Source: Jiangellales bacterium
Lineage (GTDB): Bacteria > Actinomycetota > Actinomycetes > Jiangellales > Jiangellaceae
Assembly: GCA_030447955.1 (NCBI GenBank)
Contig: JAUJNY010000001.1
Coordinates: forward strand, 185,209-249,208
Direction: 5' to 3'
Length of the DNA stretch: 64,000 bases
The position numbers and the translations under genes are program-made. Below, piece after piece: positions 35,544 through 44,556 of the stretch. The notes under the pieces were generated by a model. That model did not search any database. It saw nothing but the letters and a program-made list of their open reading frames with translations, and had not been told where the DNA came from. Positions within the stretch are counted from its first letter, which is position 1, and each line of letters starts with the position of its first letter.

Positions 35544-35963
35544 TCAGCCTCGGCGTAGGCGTGCAGGGGCGGCCACGGCCATCCCGGCGGTCAGCTCGGC
35601 GAGTTCGACATCGCCGGTCAGTAGGTCGCGCACCCACGCGGCCGTCGGACGGTCCAGCCGGACCCGACCCTTGTCGACGAGCGTCGCGACTCTGCCTGCC
35701 ACCACAGCAGCGCGTGCGTCCAGCAGCACGGGCTCAGCGCTCGCACCCCACGCCTCTCCCGTGGAGTGATAGGCCGCGTCAGCCTCGGCGAGCAAGGTGA
35801 CCGAACCCCGAGTCGTTCGTGGAACGTCGTCCAGTGGCACGAGCTTGGCTACCGGCTTGCCCCGCTTCGTCACGACGACGCTCGTGCGCGACCGGGCCAC
35901 CTCGTCCAGCAACGCCAGGCACCGAGCCTTGAACGTGCTGGCCTGCACATACATCTCCCGCAT
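35544..35963 (-). CDS. Phd/YefM-type antitoxin fused to a PIN-toxin remnant
   Basis: The first ~80 residues are a Phd/YefM antitoxin: YVQASTFKARCLALLDEVAR, TSVVVTKRGKPVAKLVPLDD, then the toxin-binding tail AYHSTGEAWGAS. In frame, the protein continues as part of a PIN toxin: PVLLDARAAVVAGRVATLVD, KGRVRLDRPTAAWVRDLL, VELAELTAGMAVAAP, then stops. The piece between VLLD and AVVAG and the whole C-terminal half with its last acids are missing, so no active nuclease is possible. It looks like a phd-vapC operon fused by deletion. Start taken as ATG 35963, 7 nt after TAATCT (leaderless); earlier starts at 35987 are possible. Confidence 0.7.
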   Translation of the reverse strand: MREMYVQASTFKARCLALLDEVARSRTSVVVTKRGKPVAKLVPLDDVPRTTRGSVTLLAEADAAYHSTGEAWGASAEPVLLDARAAVVAGRVATLVDKGRVRLDRPTAAWVRDLLTGDVELAELTAGMAVAAPARLRRG

Positions 35964-36103
35964 TCCCACGAGATTACCCATGGTCACGATCCATGGTCAT
36001 GAAAGCGCCGTCAACGACGCTGGCTCGGCCACGCGATGAGTTCCGGCTGCTGCGCGGTCTGTACCGGCGATAGGTCGTCCCGCCACTCGCGAAAGGCCGC
36101 ACG

Positions 36104-36526
36104 ATGAGCGCCACCACCTACCCCAGCCAGGCCACCGTCTCGTCGTCGACGTGGACGCTTCGCGCTGGCTACGTCATCAGCGCACTCACCGCGCTGTTCC
36201 TGCTCTTCGACGGGGTGATCCACGTACTGGCGGTCGACCCGGTCGTCGACTCCATGCGAGCGCTTGGGTTCCCGGCCAGCGCGGCGGTGGGCATCGGCGT
36301 GCTGGAACTCCTCTGCCTGACCTTGTACGTCGTTCCGCGCACCTCGGTGCTCGGGGCGATCCTGCTCACCGGCTACCTGGGGGGAGCCGTCTCCGCTCAG
36401 CTGCGGATCGAGGCGCCGCTGTTCTCCACGCTGCTCTTCCCTGTCTACACCGGCGTGCTGCTGTGGCTTGGCCTCTACCTGCGCGACAGCCAGCTGCGCG
36501 CTCTCGTCCCGCTGCGCCGTCCGTAA
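36104..36526 (+). CDS. DoxX-like membrane protein
   Basis: A 140-residue protein with four predicted membrane helices (AGYVISALTALFLLFDGVIH, SAAVGIGVLELLCLTLYVV, SVLGAILLTGYLGGAVSAQL, FPVYTGVLLWLGLYLRDSQL). The pattern FDGVIHVL ... ILLTGYLGGAVSAQLR matches the DoxX-like family (PF13564), of unknown role. The ATG at 36104 follows AAAGG. Alone in its orientation; neighbours on both sides run the other way. Confidence 0.78.
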   Translation: MSATTYPSQATVSSSTWTLRAGYVISALTALFLLFDGVIHVLAVDPVVDSMRALGFPASAAVGIGVLELLCLTLYVVPRTSVLGAILLTGYLGGAVSAQLRIEAPLFSTLLFPVYTGVLLWLGLYLRDSQLRALVPLRRP

Positions 36527-36574
36527 CCGGTGTCCCGGCTGCCCGCCCCTTGTTTGCATTCCTCGGGTCCGCGG

Positions 36575-36916
36575 TCAACGGTGAGCCGCACGGCCTCCGA
36601 AGAAGACTTGCGTCTCGACGAGCTGTCCGTCGCGCACGCTGCTGAACTCTGCGTTGCGGTGGTGTCCTCCGGCCTTTAGCTCGTACTCGTAGAGGGTGAA
36701 CACCCCGCCGTCACCCGTGCTGACGAGTTCGCGGACTTCTTGGGACCTGAGGCGGTCGGCGGTGGGGAAGCAACGTTCGAGGAACGCGGCCTTGTCGATG
36801 TGGTCGTCCTGCGGGCTGGTGAACACGAAGTCATCGGCGATGAGCTGCGCGGCCGTGTCTCGGTCCTGAGCGAGATAGGCGTCGCAGCAGGCCCGGACGA
36901 TGTCTGTGTCGGACAC
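36575..36916 (-). CDS. SnoaL-like / NTF2-fold protein
   Basis: A 113-residue NTF2-fold protein: IVRACCDAYLAQDRDTAAQL followed by IADDFVFTSPQDDHIDKAAF, FLERCFPTADRLRS and VFTLYEYELKAGGHHRNAEF. SnoaL-like proteins include isomerases and hydrolases and many with no known reaction. Start ATG 36916. It is 1 bp downstream of the ABC permease stop, so it may be cotranscribed with the exporter, though a functional link is not evident. Confidence 0.78.
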   Translation of the reverse strand: MSDTDIVRACCDAYLAQDRDTAAQLIADDFVFTSPQDDHIDKAAFLERCFPTADRLRSQEVRELVSTGDGGVFTLYEYELKAGGHHRNAEFSSVRDGQLVETQVFFGGRAAHR

Positions 36917-36917
36917 T

Positions 36918-37913
36918 TCAGGCGACCCGGACGGCGCGCGGCAGGGAGCGGTACGGCGTCCGCAGCCTGCGTTCGGTCAACGCGACCGCACCGACTCCGA
37001 GCGCCACGTTGAACGCCAGCCCGTACGGCCACACCGGACCGCCGGGCTCTCGGTCGCCGGGGGCGATGCTGGCGAACGCGTCGCCCTGATCGCTCTCGCG
37101 GGTCTCGCGTACGGCGTCGCCCATGGCGCCGAGGGGGTCCACCGTGCTGCGCTCCGGCCGGCCGCGGCGGTTCAGCTCGGGCTCCACCCGCGGGGCGGCG
37201 TCAGCGAGGACGACGAAGGGGTTGGGCGCGAGCAGCCACCAGACCCGCTCGGGGTGGGCGATCTGGGTCGTGTACTCGAAACGTCGCTGCTGCACCTCCC
37301 TCTCCTCCGTGGTCGCGGCGACGGCGAGGGTGAACACCACGAGCGTCCCGATGGTGAGCGCGAAGACGAAGACGTAGGACAGCACGGCCGAGGTGGTCGA
37401 GCGCGCCAGTAGGGCGGACAGGCACTGGCCCACCGCGCACACGACCCCGAGCAGCAGTGCGACGACGAGCAGGGTGATGGCGACGCGGCCGATGGCCACA
37501 CCGCCTTCGAACATGCACCAGGCGACGAGCGGGAGCGTCACCGCGAGGAAGACGAGCGCGGTCCCCCAGGCGGCGAGCAGCTTGCCGAGGGCGATTTCGA
37601 GGGGGGTCAGCAGCGTGGTCTGCAGTGTCGCGAGTACGCCGCGCTCCCGGTCCCCGTTGACCGACTGCGCGGTGAGCGCCGGCACGACGAGCAGGCCGAG
37701 CGCGAGCACGAGCAGCATGAGGCCGCCGAGCATCGGCGTGCCGACCTCCTCCTCACCGCTGCGCACCAACGCCAGCCGCATGAGCCCCAGCAGCACGGCC
37801 AGCGCGATGAACCACGCCCCGAGCAGCCAGCGCCAGCGGCCGGCGCGCAGCCGCAGCCGGAACTCGTGCCCGGCCATGGTCAGGACGCCACTCAGCGCCG
37901 TCCGGGCGCTCAT
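36918..37913 (-). CDS. ABC-2 type transporter permease
   Basis: A 331-residue membrane protein with an ABC-2 layout: WRWLLGAWFIALAVLLGLMR, a helix LMLLVLALGLLVVPALTAQS, the DRERGVLATLQTTLLTPLEI coupling region (typical of ABC-2 permeases near the EF-loop), and four more helices, then a hydrophilic end. The ATG at 37913 overlaps the ATPase stop by 4 bp. Substrate unknown. Confidence 0.85.
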   Translation of the reverse strand: MSARTALSGVLTMAGHEFRLRLRAGRWRWLLGAWFIALAVLLGLMRLALVRSGEEEVGTPMLGGLMLLVLALGLLVVPALTAQSVNGDRERGVLATLQTTLLTPLEIALGKLLAAWGTALVFLAVTLPLVAWCMFEGGVAIGRVAITLLVVALLLGVVCAVGQCLSALLARSTTSAVLSYVFVFALTIGTLVVFTLAVAATTEEREVQQRRFEYTTQIAHPERVWWLLAPNPFVVLADAAPRVEPELNRRGRPERSTVDPLGAMGDAVRETRESDQGDAFASIAPGDREPGGPVWPYGLAFNVALGVGAVALTERRLRTPYRSLPRAVRVA

Positions 37914-38839
37914 CGCCGGCTTTCCGTCATCGCCAGGTAGGCAGCTTCCAGGGATCCGGCTACGGGAGCACAGGAGACGACGGCCACCCGGTCTTGGACG
38001 AGAGCAGCCAGCAGCTCGGCCGCCGCGGCGTCTCCGGCCAGGAGCACCTCGACCCCGGCCGGCGACGGCGGCCCATGGTCGACGCCCCGTGCGTCCAGGG
38101 CGGCGGTCAACGCCGCGGCGTCGAGCGCCCGCAGCCGCCAGGGCCGCAGCTGGCCGAGGTCGAGGTCGGCCATCCGCTGCTGGCTCACCGTGCGCCCACG
38201 GTCGACGAGCACCACGCGGTCGGCGGTTTCCTCCAGCTCGGCAAGCACATGGCTGGACACGAGCACCGCCCGTCCGTCCCCCGCGAGTCCGCGTAGCAGT
38301 GCACGCAGCTCGATCCGGCTGCGTGGGTCAAGGCCGGCAGCGGGCTCGTCGAGCAACAGCACGGGCGGGTCATGCACCAGCGCCCGGGCCAGCCCGAGGC
38401 GTTGCTTCTGCCCTCGGGACAGCACGTGGACCGGGCGCTCGGCGTACTCGGAGAGGTGGACGAGTGCGAGCAGCTCACCGGCCCGCTCGGCGCGACGTGC
38501 CGCGGGCAGCCGGTACGCGGCGGCGACGAACTCGAGCACCTCGCGGGCGGTCAGCGTCTCGTAGGAGCCGAACGAGTCGGGCATCCACCCCGTACGCGCG
38601 CGCACGCTCGCCGGGTCGCCGACCGGGTCGAAGCCTGCCACGCTGACCTCGCCCGCATCCGGGACGAGCAGGGTGGCGAGGACAAGCAGCAGGGTGGTCT
38701 TGCCCGCGCCATTCGGACCGACAAGTGCGGTCACCTGGCCGCGCGGTGCGTTCAGGCTCATCGACTCGACGGCGACGACATTGCCAAAGCTGCGCCGCAC
38801 GCCGGCGGCCTGGAGCCCATCGGCCGTGCTTTGTTCCAT
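37910..38839 (-). CDS. ABC transporter ATP-binding protein (ABC-2 export type)
   Basis: ATPase partner of the permease, 309 residues. Walker A GPNGAGKTT, Q-loop region TGWMPDSFGSYETLTAREVL, signature LSRGQKQRLG, Walker B LLLDEPAAGLDPRSR and the switch His in VLVSSHVLAELEE. The C-terminal 80 residues (LRALDAAALTAALDARGVDH onward) form the usual accessory domain of drug- or lipid-type exporters. Divergent from lysC across about 140 bp. Confidence 0.9.
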   Translation of the reverse strand: MEQSTADGLQAAGVRRSFGNVVAVESMSLNAPRGQVTALVGPNGAGKTTLLLVLATLLVPDAGEVSVAGFDPVGDPASVRARTGWMPDSFGSYETLTAREVLEFVAAAYRLPAARRAERAGELLALVHLSEYAERPVHVLSRGQKQRLGLARALVHDPPVLLLDEPAAGLDPRSRIELRALLRGLAGDGRAVLVSSHVLAELEETADRVVLVDRGRTVSQQRMADLDLGQLRPWRLRALDAAALTAALDARGVDHGPPSPAGVEVLLAGDAAAAELLAALVQDRVAVVSCAPVAGSLEAAYLAMTESRR

Positions 38840-38978
38840 CGCTCCGCCGTTCTTCGCGCCGCCGTGGCCCCCGCCGGGAGCTCAGTATGGGCCGACGGAC
38901 AGCCCAGCGGCGGGATCCCGCTCTAGACTGCCCGACTGGTAGCCGTATCCGGACGGCGCCCGGAGGAGGCCTCGGCGC

Positions 38979-40253
38979 ATGGGCCTGGTCGTCCAGAAGT
39001 ACGGCGGCTCCTCCGTCGCCGATGCCGAGGGCGTCAAGCGGGTCGCGCAGCGGATCGTGGCCACTCGTAAGGACGGCCACGATGTCGTCGTGGTCGTCTC
39101 CGCGATGGGGGACAGCACCGACGAGCTCATCGACCTGGCCCAGCAGGTCAGCCCGCTGCCGCCGGGCCGCGAGCTCGACATGTTGCTCACCGCCGGTGAG
39201 CGCATCTCCATGGCGCTGCTCGCGATGGCGATCGCCAACCTGGGCTTCGAGGCGCGCTCGTTCACCGGGTCGCAGGCGGGTGTGATCACCGACTCCGTGC
39301 ACGGCAAGGCCCGGATCATCGATGTGACGCCCGGGCGCATCCGTACCGCGCTGGAGGCAGGCGCGGTCGCCATCGTGGCCGGCTTCCAGGGCGTCAGCCA
39401 GGACACCAAGGACATCACCACGCTCGGCCGCGGCGGCTCCGACACCACCGCGGTGGCGCTCGCCGCCTCCCTCGGGGCGCAGGTGTGCGAGGTCTACACC
39501 GACGTCGACGGTGTGTTCACCGCCGACCCCCGCATCGTCCGCAGCGCCCGGCGCATCCCTCAGATCAGCTACGAGGAGATGCTCGAGATGGCCGCGTCCG
39601 GGGCCAAGGTGCTGCACCTGCGCTGCGTCGAGTACGCCCGCCGCTACGGCATGGCGATCCACGTACGGTCGAGCTTCTCGACCCTGCCGGGCACGTACGT
39701 CACCGATCTCGACGAGGAGGAGGCGGCCGACATGGAGCAGCCGATCATCGCCGGCGTCGCCCACGACCGGAGCGAGGCCAAGATCACCGTCGTGGGGGTG
39801 CCGGACAAGGTGGGCGAGGCCGCCACGATCTTCCAGGCGCTCGCCGATGCCCAGATCAACCTCGACATGATCGTGCAGAACGTCTCCTCGGCGACCACCA
39901 GACGTACGGACATCTCCTTCACACTGCCCACCGAGGCCGGTGGGAGGGCGCTCGCCGCGCTGGATCGAGTCCAGGCCGCGGTCGGGTACCGGTCCCTGCA
40001 GTACGACGACCAGATCGGCAAGGTCTCCCTGGTGGGGGCGGGGATGCGCACCCATCCCGGAGTGTCAGCGCGCTTCTTCACAGCGCTGGCGGACGCGGGG
40101 GTCAACGTCGAGCTGATCTCCACCTCGGAGATCCGCATCTCCGTGGTGGTCCGCGGCAGCGACGTGGACGACGCCGTTGCTGCGGTGCACAGCGCCTTCG
40201 GCCTCGACTCCGCCGACGTGGAGGCCGTTGTGTACGGGGGGAGCGGACGATGA
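38979..40253 (+). CDS. lysC: Aspartokinase
   Basis: First step of the aspartate pathway (lysine, threonine, methionine, diaminopimelate). The 424-residue protein starts [20 protein letters not shown] and has [35 protein letters not shown] and [16 protein letters not shown]; two ACT domains (about 265-424) give feedback control. GAGGAGG lies 8-9 nt before the ATG. An internal ribosome site and ATG at 39732 would give a separate beta subunit (see that entry). Its stop overlaps asd by 4 bp. Confidence 0.95.
   Translation: MGLVVQKYGGSSVADAEGVKRVAQRIVATRKDGHDVVVVVSAMGDSTDELIDLAQQVSPLPPGRELDMLLTAGERISMALLAMAIANLGFEARSFTGSQAGVITDSVHGKARIIDVTPGRIRTALEAGAVAIVAGFQGVSQDTKDITTLGRGGSDTTAVALAASLGAQVCEVYTDVDGVFTADPRIVRSARRIPQISYEEMLEMAASGAKVLHLRCVEYARRYGMAIHVRSSFSTLPGTYVTDLDEEEAADMEQPIIAGVAHDRSEAKITVVGVPDKVGEAATIFQALADAQINLDMIVQNVSSATTRRTDISFTLPTEAGGRALAALDRVQAAVGYRSLQYDDQIGKVSLVGAGMRTHPGVSARFFTALADAGVNVELISTSEIRISVVVRGSDVDDAVAAVHSAFGLDSADVEAVVYGGSGR
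39714..39734 (+). promoter_or_regulatory. Internal ribosome site and start for the aspartokinase beta subunit
   Basis: GAGGAGGAGG (39714-39723) is followed 8 nt later by an in-frame ATG (39732), codon 252 of lysC. Translation from here gives a 173-residue protein beginning [17 protein letters not shown] that covers just the two ACT domains. Corynebacterium and Bacillus aspartokinases are alpha2beta2 enzymes made the same way, so a beta subunit is expected. Confidence 0.7.
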
Positions 40254-41311
40254 GCGCCCGTCCCACGCTCGCCGTCGTCGGCGCGACCGGCGCGGTCGGG
40301 ACCGTGCTGCTCGACCTGCTCTCCACCCGGGAGGACGTCTGGGGTGGGATCCGCCTGGTCGCCTCGCCCCGCTCCGCCGGGCGTCGGCTGCGGGTGCGCG
40401 GGGAGGAGCTCGAGGTGCTCGCCCTGGCCGAGGACGTCTTCGCCGGGGTGGACGTCGCGATGTTCGACGTCCCCGACGAGGTGGCCCGCCGATGGGCTCC
40501 GGTGGCCGCCGCGCGCGGGGCCGTGGTGGTGGACAACTCCGCGGCGTTCCGGATGAACGCCGACGTGCCGCTTGTCGTACCTGAGGTCAACGCCTGGGCG
40601 GCGCGCACCCGACCGCGCGGAATCATCGCCAGCCCCAACTGCTCGACCCTGTCCATGATCGTCGCGGTTGGCGCGCTGCATGCGGAGTACGGCGTGGACC
40701 AGCTCGTCGTGGCGACCTACCAGGCGGCGTCCGGCGCCGGGCAGGCCGGGATCGACACGCTGCACGACCAGCTGCACAAGGTGGCCGGTGATCGGTCGCT
40801 CGGCACCCACCCCGGCGACGTACGCCGGGTCATCGGCGACGACCTCGGGCCGTTCCCGGCGCCGCTGGCGCTCAACGTGGTGCCCTGGGCGGGCTCGCTG
40901 CGGGACGCCGGCTGGAGCAGCGAGGAGATGAAGATTCGCGAGGAGACGCGCAAAATCCTCGGGCTTCCGGCGCTGCGCGTCACGGCGACCTGCGTACGGG
41001 TACCCGTGGTGACGACCCACTCCCTGGTCGTGCACGCGGTCTTTGAGCGCGAGATCGACGTGGAGGCGGCCCGGGAGGCTTTCCGGGACGCCCCCGGGGT
41101 GGTGCTCGCCGACGACCCGGGACGCGGCGAGTTCCCCACCCCGGTCGACGTCGTCGGAACCGACCCCACCTGGGTCGGCCGGGTCCGCCAGTCACTCGAC
41201 GACCCCTGCGCCGTGGACTTCTTCGTCTGCGGCGACAACCTGCGCAAGGGAGCCGCGCTCAACACCGCCCAGATCGCCGAACTCGTGGCCGCGGAGCTGT
41301 CATCGTCCTGA
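40250..41311 (+). CDS. asd: Aspartate-semialdehyde dehydrogenase
   Basis: Reduces aspartyl-4-phosphate to aspartate semialdehyde. The 353-residue protein has the NADP-binding [36 protein letters not shown], the catalytic Cys131 in [26 protein letters not shown] and the substrate-binding RVPVVTTHS block (His follows). Starts at the ATG within the lysC stop, so the two are translationally coupled. Complete. Ends 8 bp from the convergent gene. Confidence 0.95.
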   Translation: MSARPTLAVVGATGAVGTVLLDLLSTREDVWGGIRLVASPRSAGRRLRVRGEELEVLALAEDVFAGVDVAMFDVPDEVARRWAPVAAARGAVVVDNSAAFRMNADVPLVVPEVNAWAARTRPRGIIASPNCSTLSMIVAVGALHAEYGVDQLVVATYQAASGAGQAGIDTLHDQLHKVAGDRSLGTHPGDVRRVIGDDLGPFPAPLALNVVPWAGSLRDAGWSSEEMKIREETRKILGLPALRVTATCVRVPVVTTHSLVVHAVFEREIDVEAAREAFRDAPGVVLADDPGRGEFPTPVDVVGTDPTWVGRVRQSLDDPCAVDFFVCGDNLRKGAALNTAQIAELVAAELSSS

Positions 41312-41319
41312 TTCGGCGG

Positions 41320-42144
41320 TCACTGTGTGGCGGCTCGGGTCGCACGGGTCGGACAGTCTGAGAGGTACTGCTCGCCGGGGTCGTCGTGGGCTGTCTTGCC
41401 GCACTCGCCCCCCTGCTGCTCCCAGGGCAGCCCCGGTGGAGGAGCCGCGGGTTCGCCGTTCGCGTCCAGCGGCGTCACGTTTTCCACGTGCACGTCGGCG
41501 TCGAGGAGGACGGTGGCGAAGAAGCGCAGGTCGGGTGAGGTGGGGGTCGCCACCGCCGGCACCACCGTGTCGGCCTGGTCCCGGATGGCGATCCGGACGG
41601 TACGGGCCTCCGGGCCCACCGCGCCGAATACGAGCGTCGCCTCGGTGTCCCCGTTGGCGCGCTCGGCGTTCCACTTCGATGCTCGCCCCGCCGCCCAATT
41701 GTCGTAGCACACGAAGGGACGGCCGAACAGCTTCCACTCCGACGTGACGAGGCACCCGCGAAGCTCGACGATGTCCATGTCGGTGCTGGCGGCGGTCCAG
41801 CCCAACCCCGCTACCGTGCCCTCGGCCACGACGTAGGGGGAGTCGATGCCCACGAAGTCGTCTCCAGTGGCAATCCGGTCCGACCACGGCGGCGGCGGCG
41901 TTGCACCGCTGGCGAAGCCGATGTCCGCAGCGTGGCCGGGGAGGTTCTCCGATACGTACGGCACAAGGAGCAGGCCGCTCGCGGCTATGGCGCCGATCAG
42001 CGCGCTCGCACCGAGGCGCTGGCGGATCCGGCGCCGGCGCACGCGGCCGAGCACCGCGGCCACCGGGTCGCCGCTGTCGGGGACTCCCGAGGCCAGGTCG
42101 CGTAGCTGCGCGCCGAGCCGCTCGGTGTCGAGGAGATCAGCCAC
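41320..42144 (-). CDS. Membrane-anchored protein paired with a SigE-family sigma factor
   Basis: A 274-residue protein of no recognised family. Cytosolic start (ADLLDTERLGAQLRDLASGV), one membrane helix at about 45-63 (ASALIGAIAASGLLLVPYV), then an extracytoplasmic beta-rich region with VELRGCLVTSEWKLFGRPFV and ATLVFGAVGPEARTVRIAIR; several Cys (including two near the end, GGECGKT and SDCPTR). The GTG at 42144 follows AAGGAGG at 6 nt and overlaps the sigma gene stop by 8 bp, the same layout as at 14376. A sensor or regulator of the sigma factor is inferred from coupling alone. Confidence 0.7.
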   Translation of the reverse strand: MADLLDTERLGAQLRDLASGVPDSGDPVAAVLGRVRRRRIRQRLGASALIGAIAASGLLLVPYVSENLPGHAADIGFASGATPPPPWSDRIATGDDFVGIDSPYVVAEGTVAGLGWTAASTDMDIVELRGCLVTSEWKLFGRPFVCYDNWAAGRASKWNAERANGDTEATLVFGAVGPEARTVRIAIRDQADTVVPAVATPTSPDLRFFATVLLDADVHVENVTPLDANGEPAAPPPGLPWEQQGGECGKTAHDDPGEQYLSDCPTRATRAATQ

Positions 42145-42691
42145 CTCGTACCTCCTTGTGCGTGGGGGTCGATGCCGGGCCGCTGCCCTCGGGCGGCACC
42201 GTGAGCCGTAGCGCGGCCAGCGCCCGGCTGGCGTGGGTCTTGACCGAGCCCACGGAGCAGCCGAGCAGCTCGGCGACCTGGGCTTGGGGCAGATCCTCGG
42301 CGTAGCGCAGGTAGAGCACAGCGCGCTGCCGCGGGCTGAGCCGTAACAGCACCTGACGCAGCGCGTCACGGCTGTCCAGCTCGTCGTAGCCGTCGCGGTG
42401 CGGCCGCTCCGGTGGTGCGTCCGTGAGCTGCTCACTCACCCGGCGCAGGCGCCGGGACGAGAGGAAGGTGGTGACCACGACCCGGCGCAGATACGCCGCC
42501 GGGTTGTCGTCGCGCAGCCGCGGCCAGTGCGGCCACAACTTCGCGAACGCGTCCTGCGCGAGGTCCTCGGCGCGGCCGGCATCCAGCGTTAGCCCGTTCG
42601 CCAGGCGGACGGTCGCGCTCCAGCGCGCCCGTACGAAGTCGCTGAACGACGCTTCGTACGACTGCGCACCCTGCTGCACGCCCGCCTCCAC
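42137..42691 (-). CDS. SigE-family ECF sigma factor
   Basis: A 184-residue sigma factor. Region 2 starts FSDFVRARWSATVRLANGLT, the SigE-family pattern, then DAGRAEDLAQDAFAKLWPHW and NPAAYLRRVVVTTFLSSRR. Region 4: LLRLSPRQRAVLYLRYAEDL, PQAQVAELLGCSVGSVKTHA, SRALAALR. Start: the GTG at 42691, or another GTG four codons later; both lack an ideal ribosome site. Lies immediately upstream of the membrane partner. An inverted repeat at 42713 lies just ahead of it. Confidence 0.88.
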   Translation of the reverse strand: MEAGVQQGAQSYEASFSDFVRARWSATVRLANGLTLDAGRAEDLAQDAFAKLWPHWPRLRDDNPAAYLRRVVVTTFLSSRRLRRVSEQLTDAPPERPHRDGYDELDSRDALRQVLLRLSPRQRAVLYLRYAEDLPQAQVAELLGCSVGSVKTHASRALAALRLTVPPEGSGPASTPTHKEVRGG

Positions 42692-42712
42692 GTCCGGTTG
42701 CCCTGCCTACTC

Positions 42713-42739
42713 CAACGCGTAGCGGGTGATTCCGCGTTG
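42713..42739. promoter_or_regulatory. Inverted repeat ahead of the SigE-family gene
   Basis: CAACGCG (42713-42719), 13-bp spacer, CGCGTTG (42733-42739): a perfect 7-bp inverted repeat beginning 22 bp upstream of the sigma-factor start. It could be a regulator site or overlap an autoregulated ECF promoter. Only symmetry and position support it. Confidence 0.4.
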
Positions 42740-43043
42740 ACATGGCCCGGCCGGGACGACGAAAAGTCGTCGGCAGCAAGCAGGGGCTGGGAGTGGCGAG
42801 AGGGGTCGGGGGCGGTGCTGTCCCGAACATCACAGGGTCGGGGTGGATTCGTCTTCCATTCACGGCCTCTTCGGACATCGGCGAACAAGTCGCGAGCGCG
42901 CAAGCTGCGCCACACGCCGCAACGCCGGCGCAGTCTAGCCGAGTGCCTGGGGCCGCCCCTGCCAGCGGCCGGCCCCCACGGTGATCGAGTGGGCATTTCG
43001 GTACGGCGACACCGGCGTGGCGCGACCAGCAGTGTCCCCTCGA
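42740..43043. other. Intergenic stretch without a recognised gene
   Basis: About 300 bp between the SigE-family promoter region and the 3' end of the GNAT gene. Open frames exist on both strands but none has a ribosome site or a recognisable domain. I see no tRNA, terminator or repeat here. Confidence 0.4.
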
Positions 43044-43573
43044 TCAAGTGGAGCGAGGGAGCGGACGCTGCAGGGCGTACACCCGCAGGCGCCACTGCTC
43101 GAAGGGGACGTCGTCGCGCCACACCGACATGCCGAGCTTTTCCATCACCCGCCAGGAGCGCTGGTTGGCAGCCGTCGTAACCGAGATGATCCGCCGGAGC
43201 CCAAGGACGTCGAAGGCGAGGTCGCGGCAGGCCAGCGCCGCCTCGGTGGCGTAACCGTGGCCCCACGCGGGGAGCGCCAGCCGCCAGCCGATCTCCACCT
43301 CGTCGGGGAACGCGCGGTGGTGGGAGAGCCCGGCGAAGCCGATGAACTCGGTGGCGAGCTCCACCGCGTACAGCCCGAAACCGTGCTCGCGCCAGTGCCC
43401 TCGACCCGGTCGACGAAGGCGTGCGACTCGGCCGGCGTGAGTGGGATGCCGCCGAGGTGCTCCATCACCGCCGGGTCCGCGTTGATCGCTGCGAAGGACG
43501 GACGATCCTCCGGCCGCCAGGTGCGCAGGACCAGCCTCGACGTCTCCAGCCGGCGCGGGACGCGCAGCTCCAC
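43044..43573 (-). pseudogene. GNAT N-acetyltransferase, frameshifted
   Basis: RimJ-type acetyltransferase split by one base. From GTG 43573: VPRRLETSRLVLRTWRPEDR, DPAVMEHLGGIPLTPAESHA, FVDRVEG; then near 43398 the frame changes and continues GHWREHGFGLYAVELATEF, IGFAGLSHHRAFPDEVEIGW, LPAWGHGYATEAALACRDLA (acetyl-CoA site), ANQRSWRVMEKLGM, stop at 43044. One extra G in the GAGGG run (minus strand) restores an uninterrupted ~177-codon gene. All GNAT motifs remain, so sequence error is likely. Starts 2 bp after the phosphoesterase stop. Confidence 0.8.
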
Positions 43574-43574
43574 C

Positions 43575-44498
43575 TCAGCCTCGGCCGACCAGGGTGAGCA
43601 GCGTGGCCTCCGGAGGGCAGGCGAAGCGAACCGGTGCGTACGGCGAGGTGCCGGCGCCGGCGGAGACGTGCAGCCAGGCGGCCTCCGCGCTGCCGTCGTC
43701 GGGGTGACGTGAGAGGCCCTTGGCGCGGCGCGTGTCGAGGTCGCAGTTGGTGACCAACGCACCCCACCCCGGCACGCACAGCTGCCCGCCGTGCGTGTGG
43801 CCGGCGAGCAACAGGCGATAGCCGTCGGCGGCGAACGCGTCGAGCACGCGCAGGTACGGGGCGTGCGCCACGCCCACGGTCAGGTCCGCGCCGGCGTCAG
43901 CTGGACCGGCGACATCGGCGTAGCGGTCGCGGCCCAGGTGGGGATCGTCCACGCCGGCGAAGGCCAGCGTGCGGCCGTCCACCTCGACCTGCGCCCGGTC
44001 GTTGGTGAGGTCGAGCCAGCCAGCGCCGGTCAGGGCGTCGCGCAGGTCCTCCCAGGGCAGTTCGACCTTGCCGTGCACCCGGCGTCGATGCTCCAGGGGC
44101 AGCAGATAGCGCGCCGGGTTCTTGGGGATGGGCGCGTAGTAATCGTTGGACCCGAGCACGAAGACTCCCGGCCTGCCGAGCAGGGGCGCCAGCGCGTCCA
44201 GCAGTACGGGCACGGCGTCGGGGTGGGCGATGTTGTCACCGGTGTCGACGACGAGGTCAGGCTCGAGGGCGGCGAGCCGGCGCAGCCACTCCTGCTTGCG
44301 GCGCTGGGCGGGCAGCAGATGCAGGTCGGAGATGTGCAGGACGCGCAGTGGGGGGCTACCCGGCGCGAGCACCGGGACGTCGAAGCGGCGTAGCCGGAAG
44401 GCGCGGACCTCGTAGCCGGCGCCGTAGCCGAGGCAGCCAGCGGCCACAGCGCCGCAACCCAGCGCCGTACGGCGGCTGCGGGCGGCGACGCTGGTCAT
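43575..44498 (-). CDS. Calcineurin-like metallophosphoesterase
   Basis: A 307-residue phosphoesterase with a N-terminal hydrophobic segment (LGCGAVAAGCLGYGAGYEVR) that may anchor it. The five metal motifs are present: HISDLHLLP, DLVVDTGDNIAHPD, FVLGSNDYYAP (GND-like, Asn), VGVAHAPYL and LLLAGHTHGGQLCVPG. Similar to YkuE/YaeI-type enzymes, whose substrates include lipid or nucleotide phosphates; not resolved here. Start chosen at ATG 44498, since the extension to 44663 crosses into the divergent yqeY promoter. Confidence 0.87.
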   Translation of the reverse strand: MTSVAARSRRTALGCGAVAAGCLGYGAGYEVRAFRLRRFDVPVLAPGSPPLRVLHISDLHLLPAQRRKQEWLRRLAALEPDLVVDTGDNIAHPDAVPVLLDALAPLLGRPGVFVLGSNDYYAPIPKNPARYLLPLEHRRRVHGKVELPWEDLRDALTGAGWLDLTNDRAQVEVDGRTLAFAGVDDPHLGRDRYADVAGPADAGADLTVGVAHAPYLRVLDAFAADGYRLLLAGHTHGGQLCVPGWGALVTNCDLDTRRAKGLSRHPDDGSAEAAWLHVSAGAGTSPYAPVRFACPPEATLLTLVGRG

Positions 44499-44556
44499 CC
44501 GACCAGCCTGCCCGTGCCTGAACGAACGCGGACAGCCGGGTGGGAGAATCCGCACC

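Noticed and set aside
38840-38978. Lysine riboswitch upstream of lysC
   Set aside because: The gap is only about 140 bp, shared with a divergent gene, and lacks the L-box core; control is more likely through the ACT domains.
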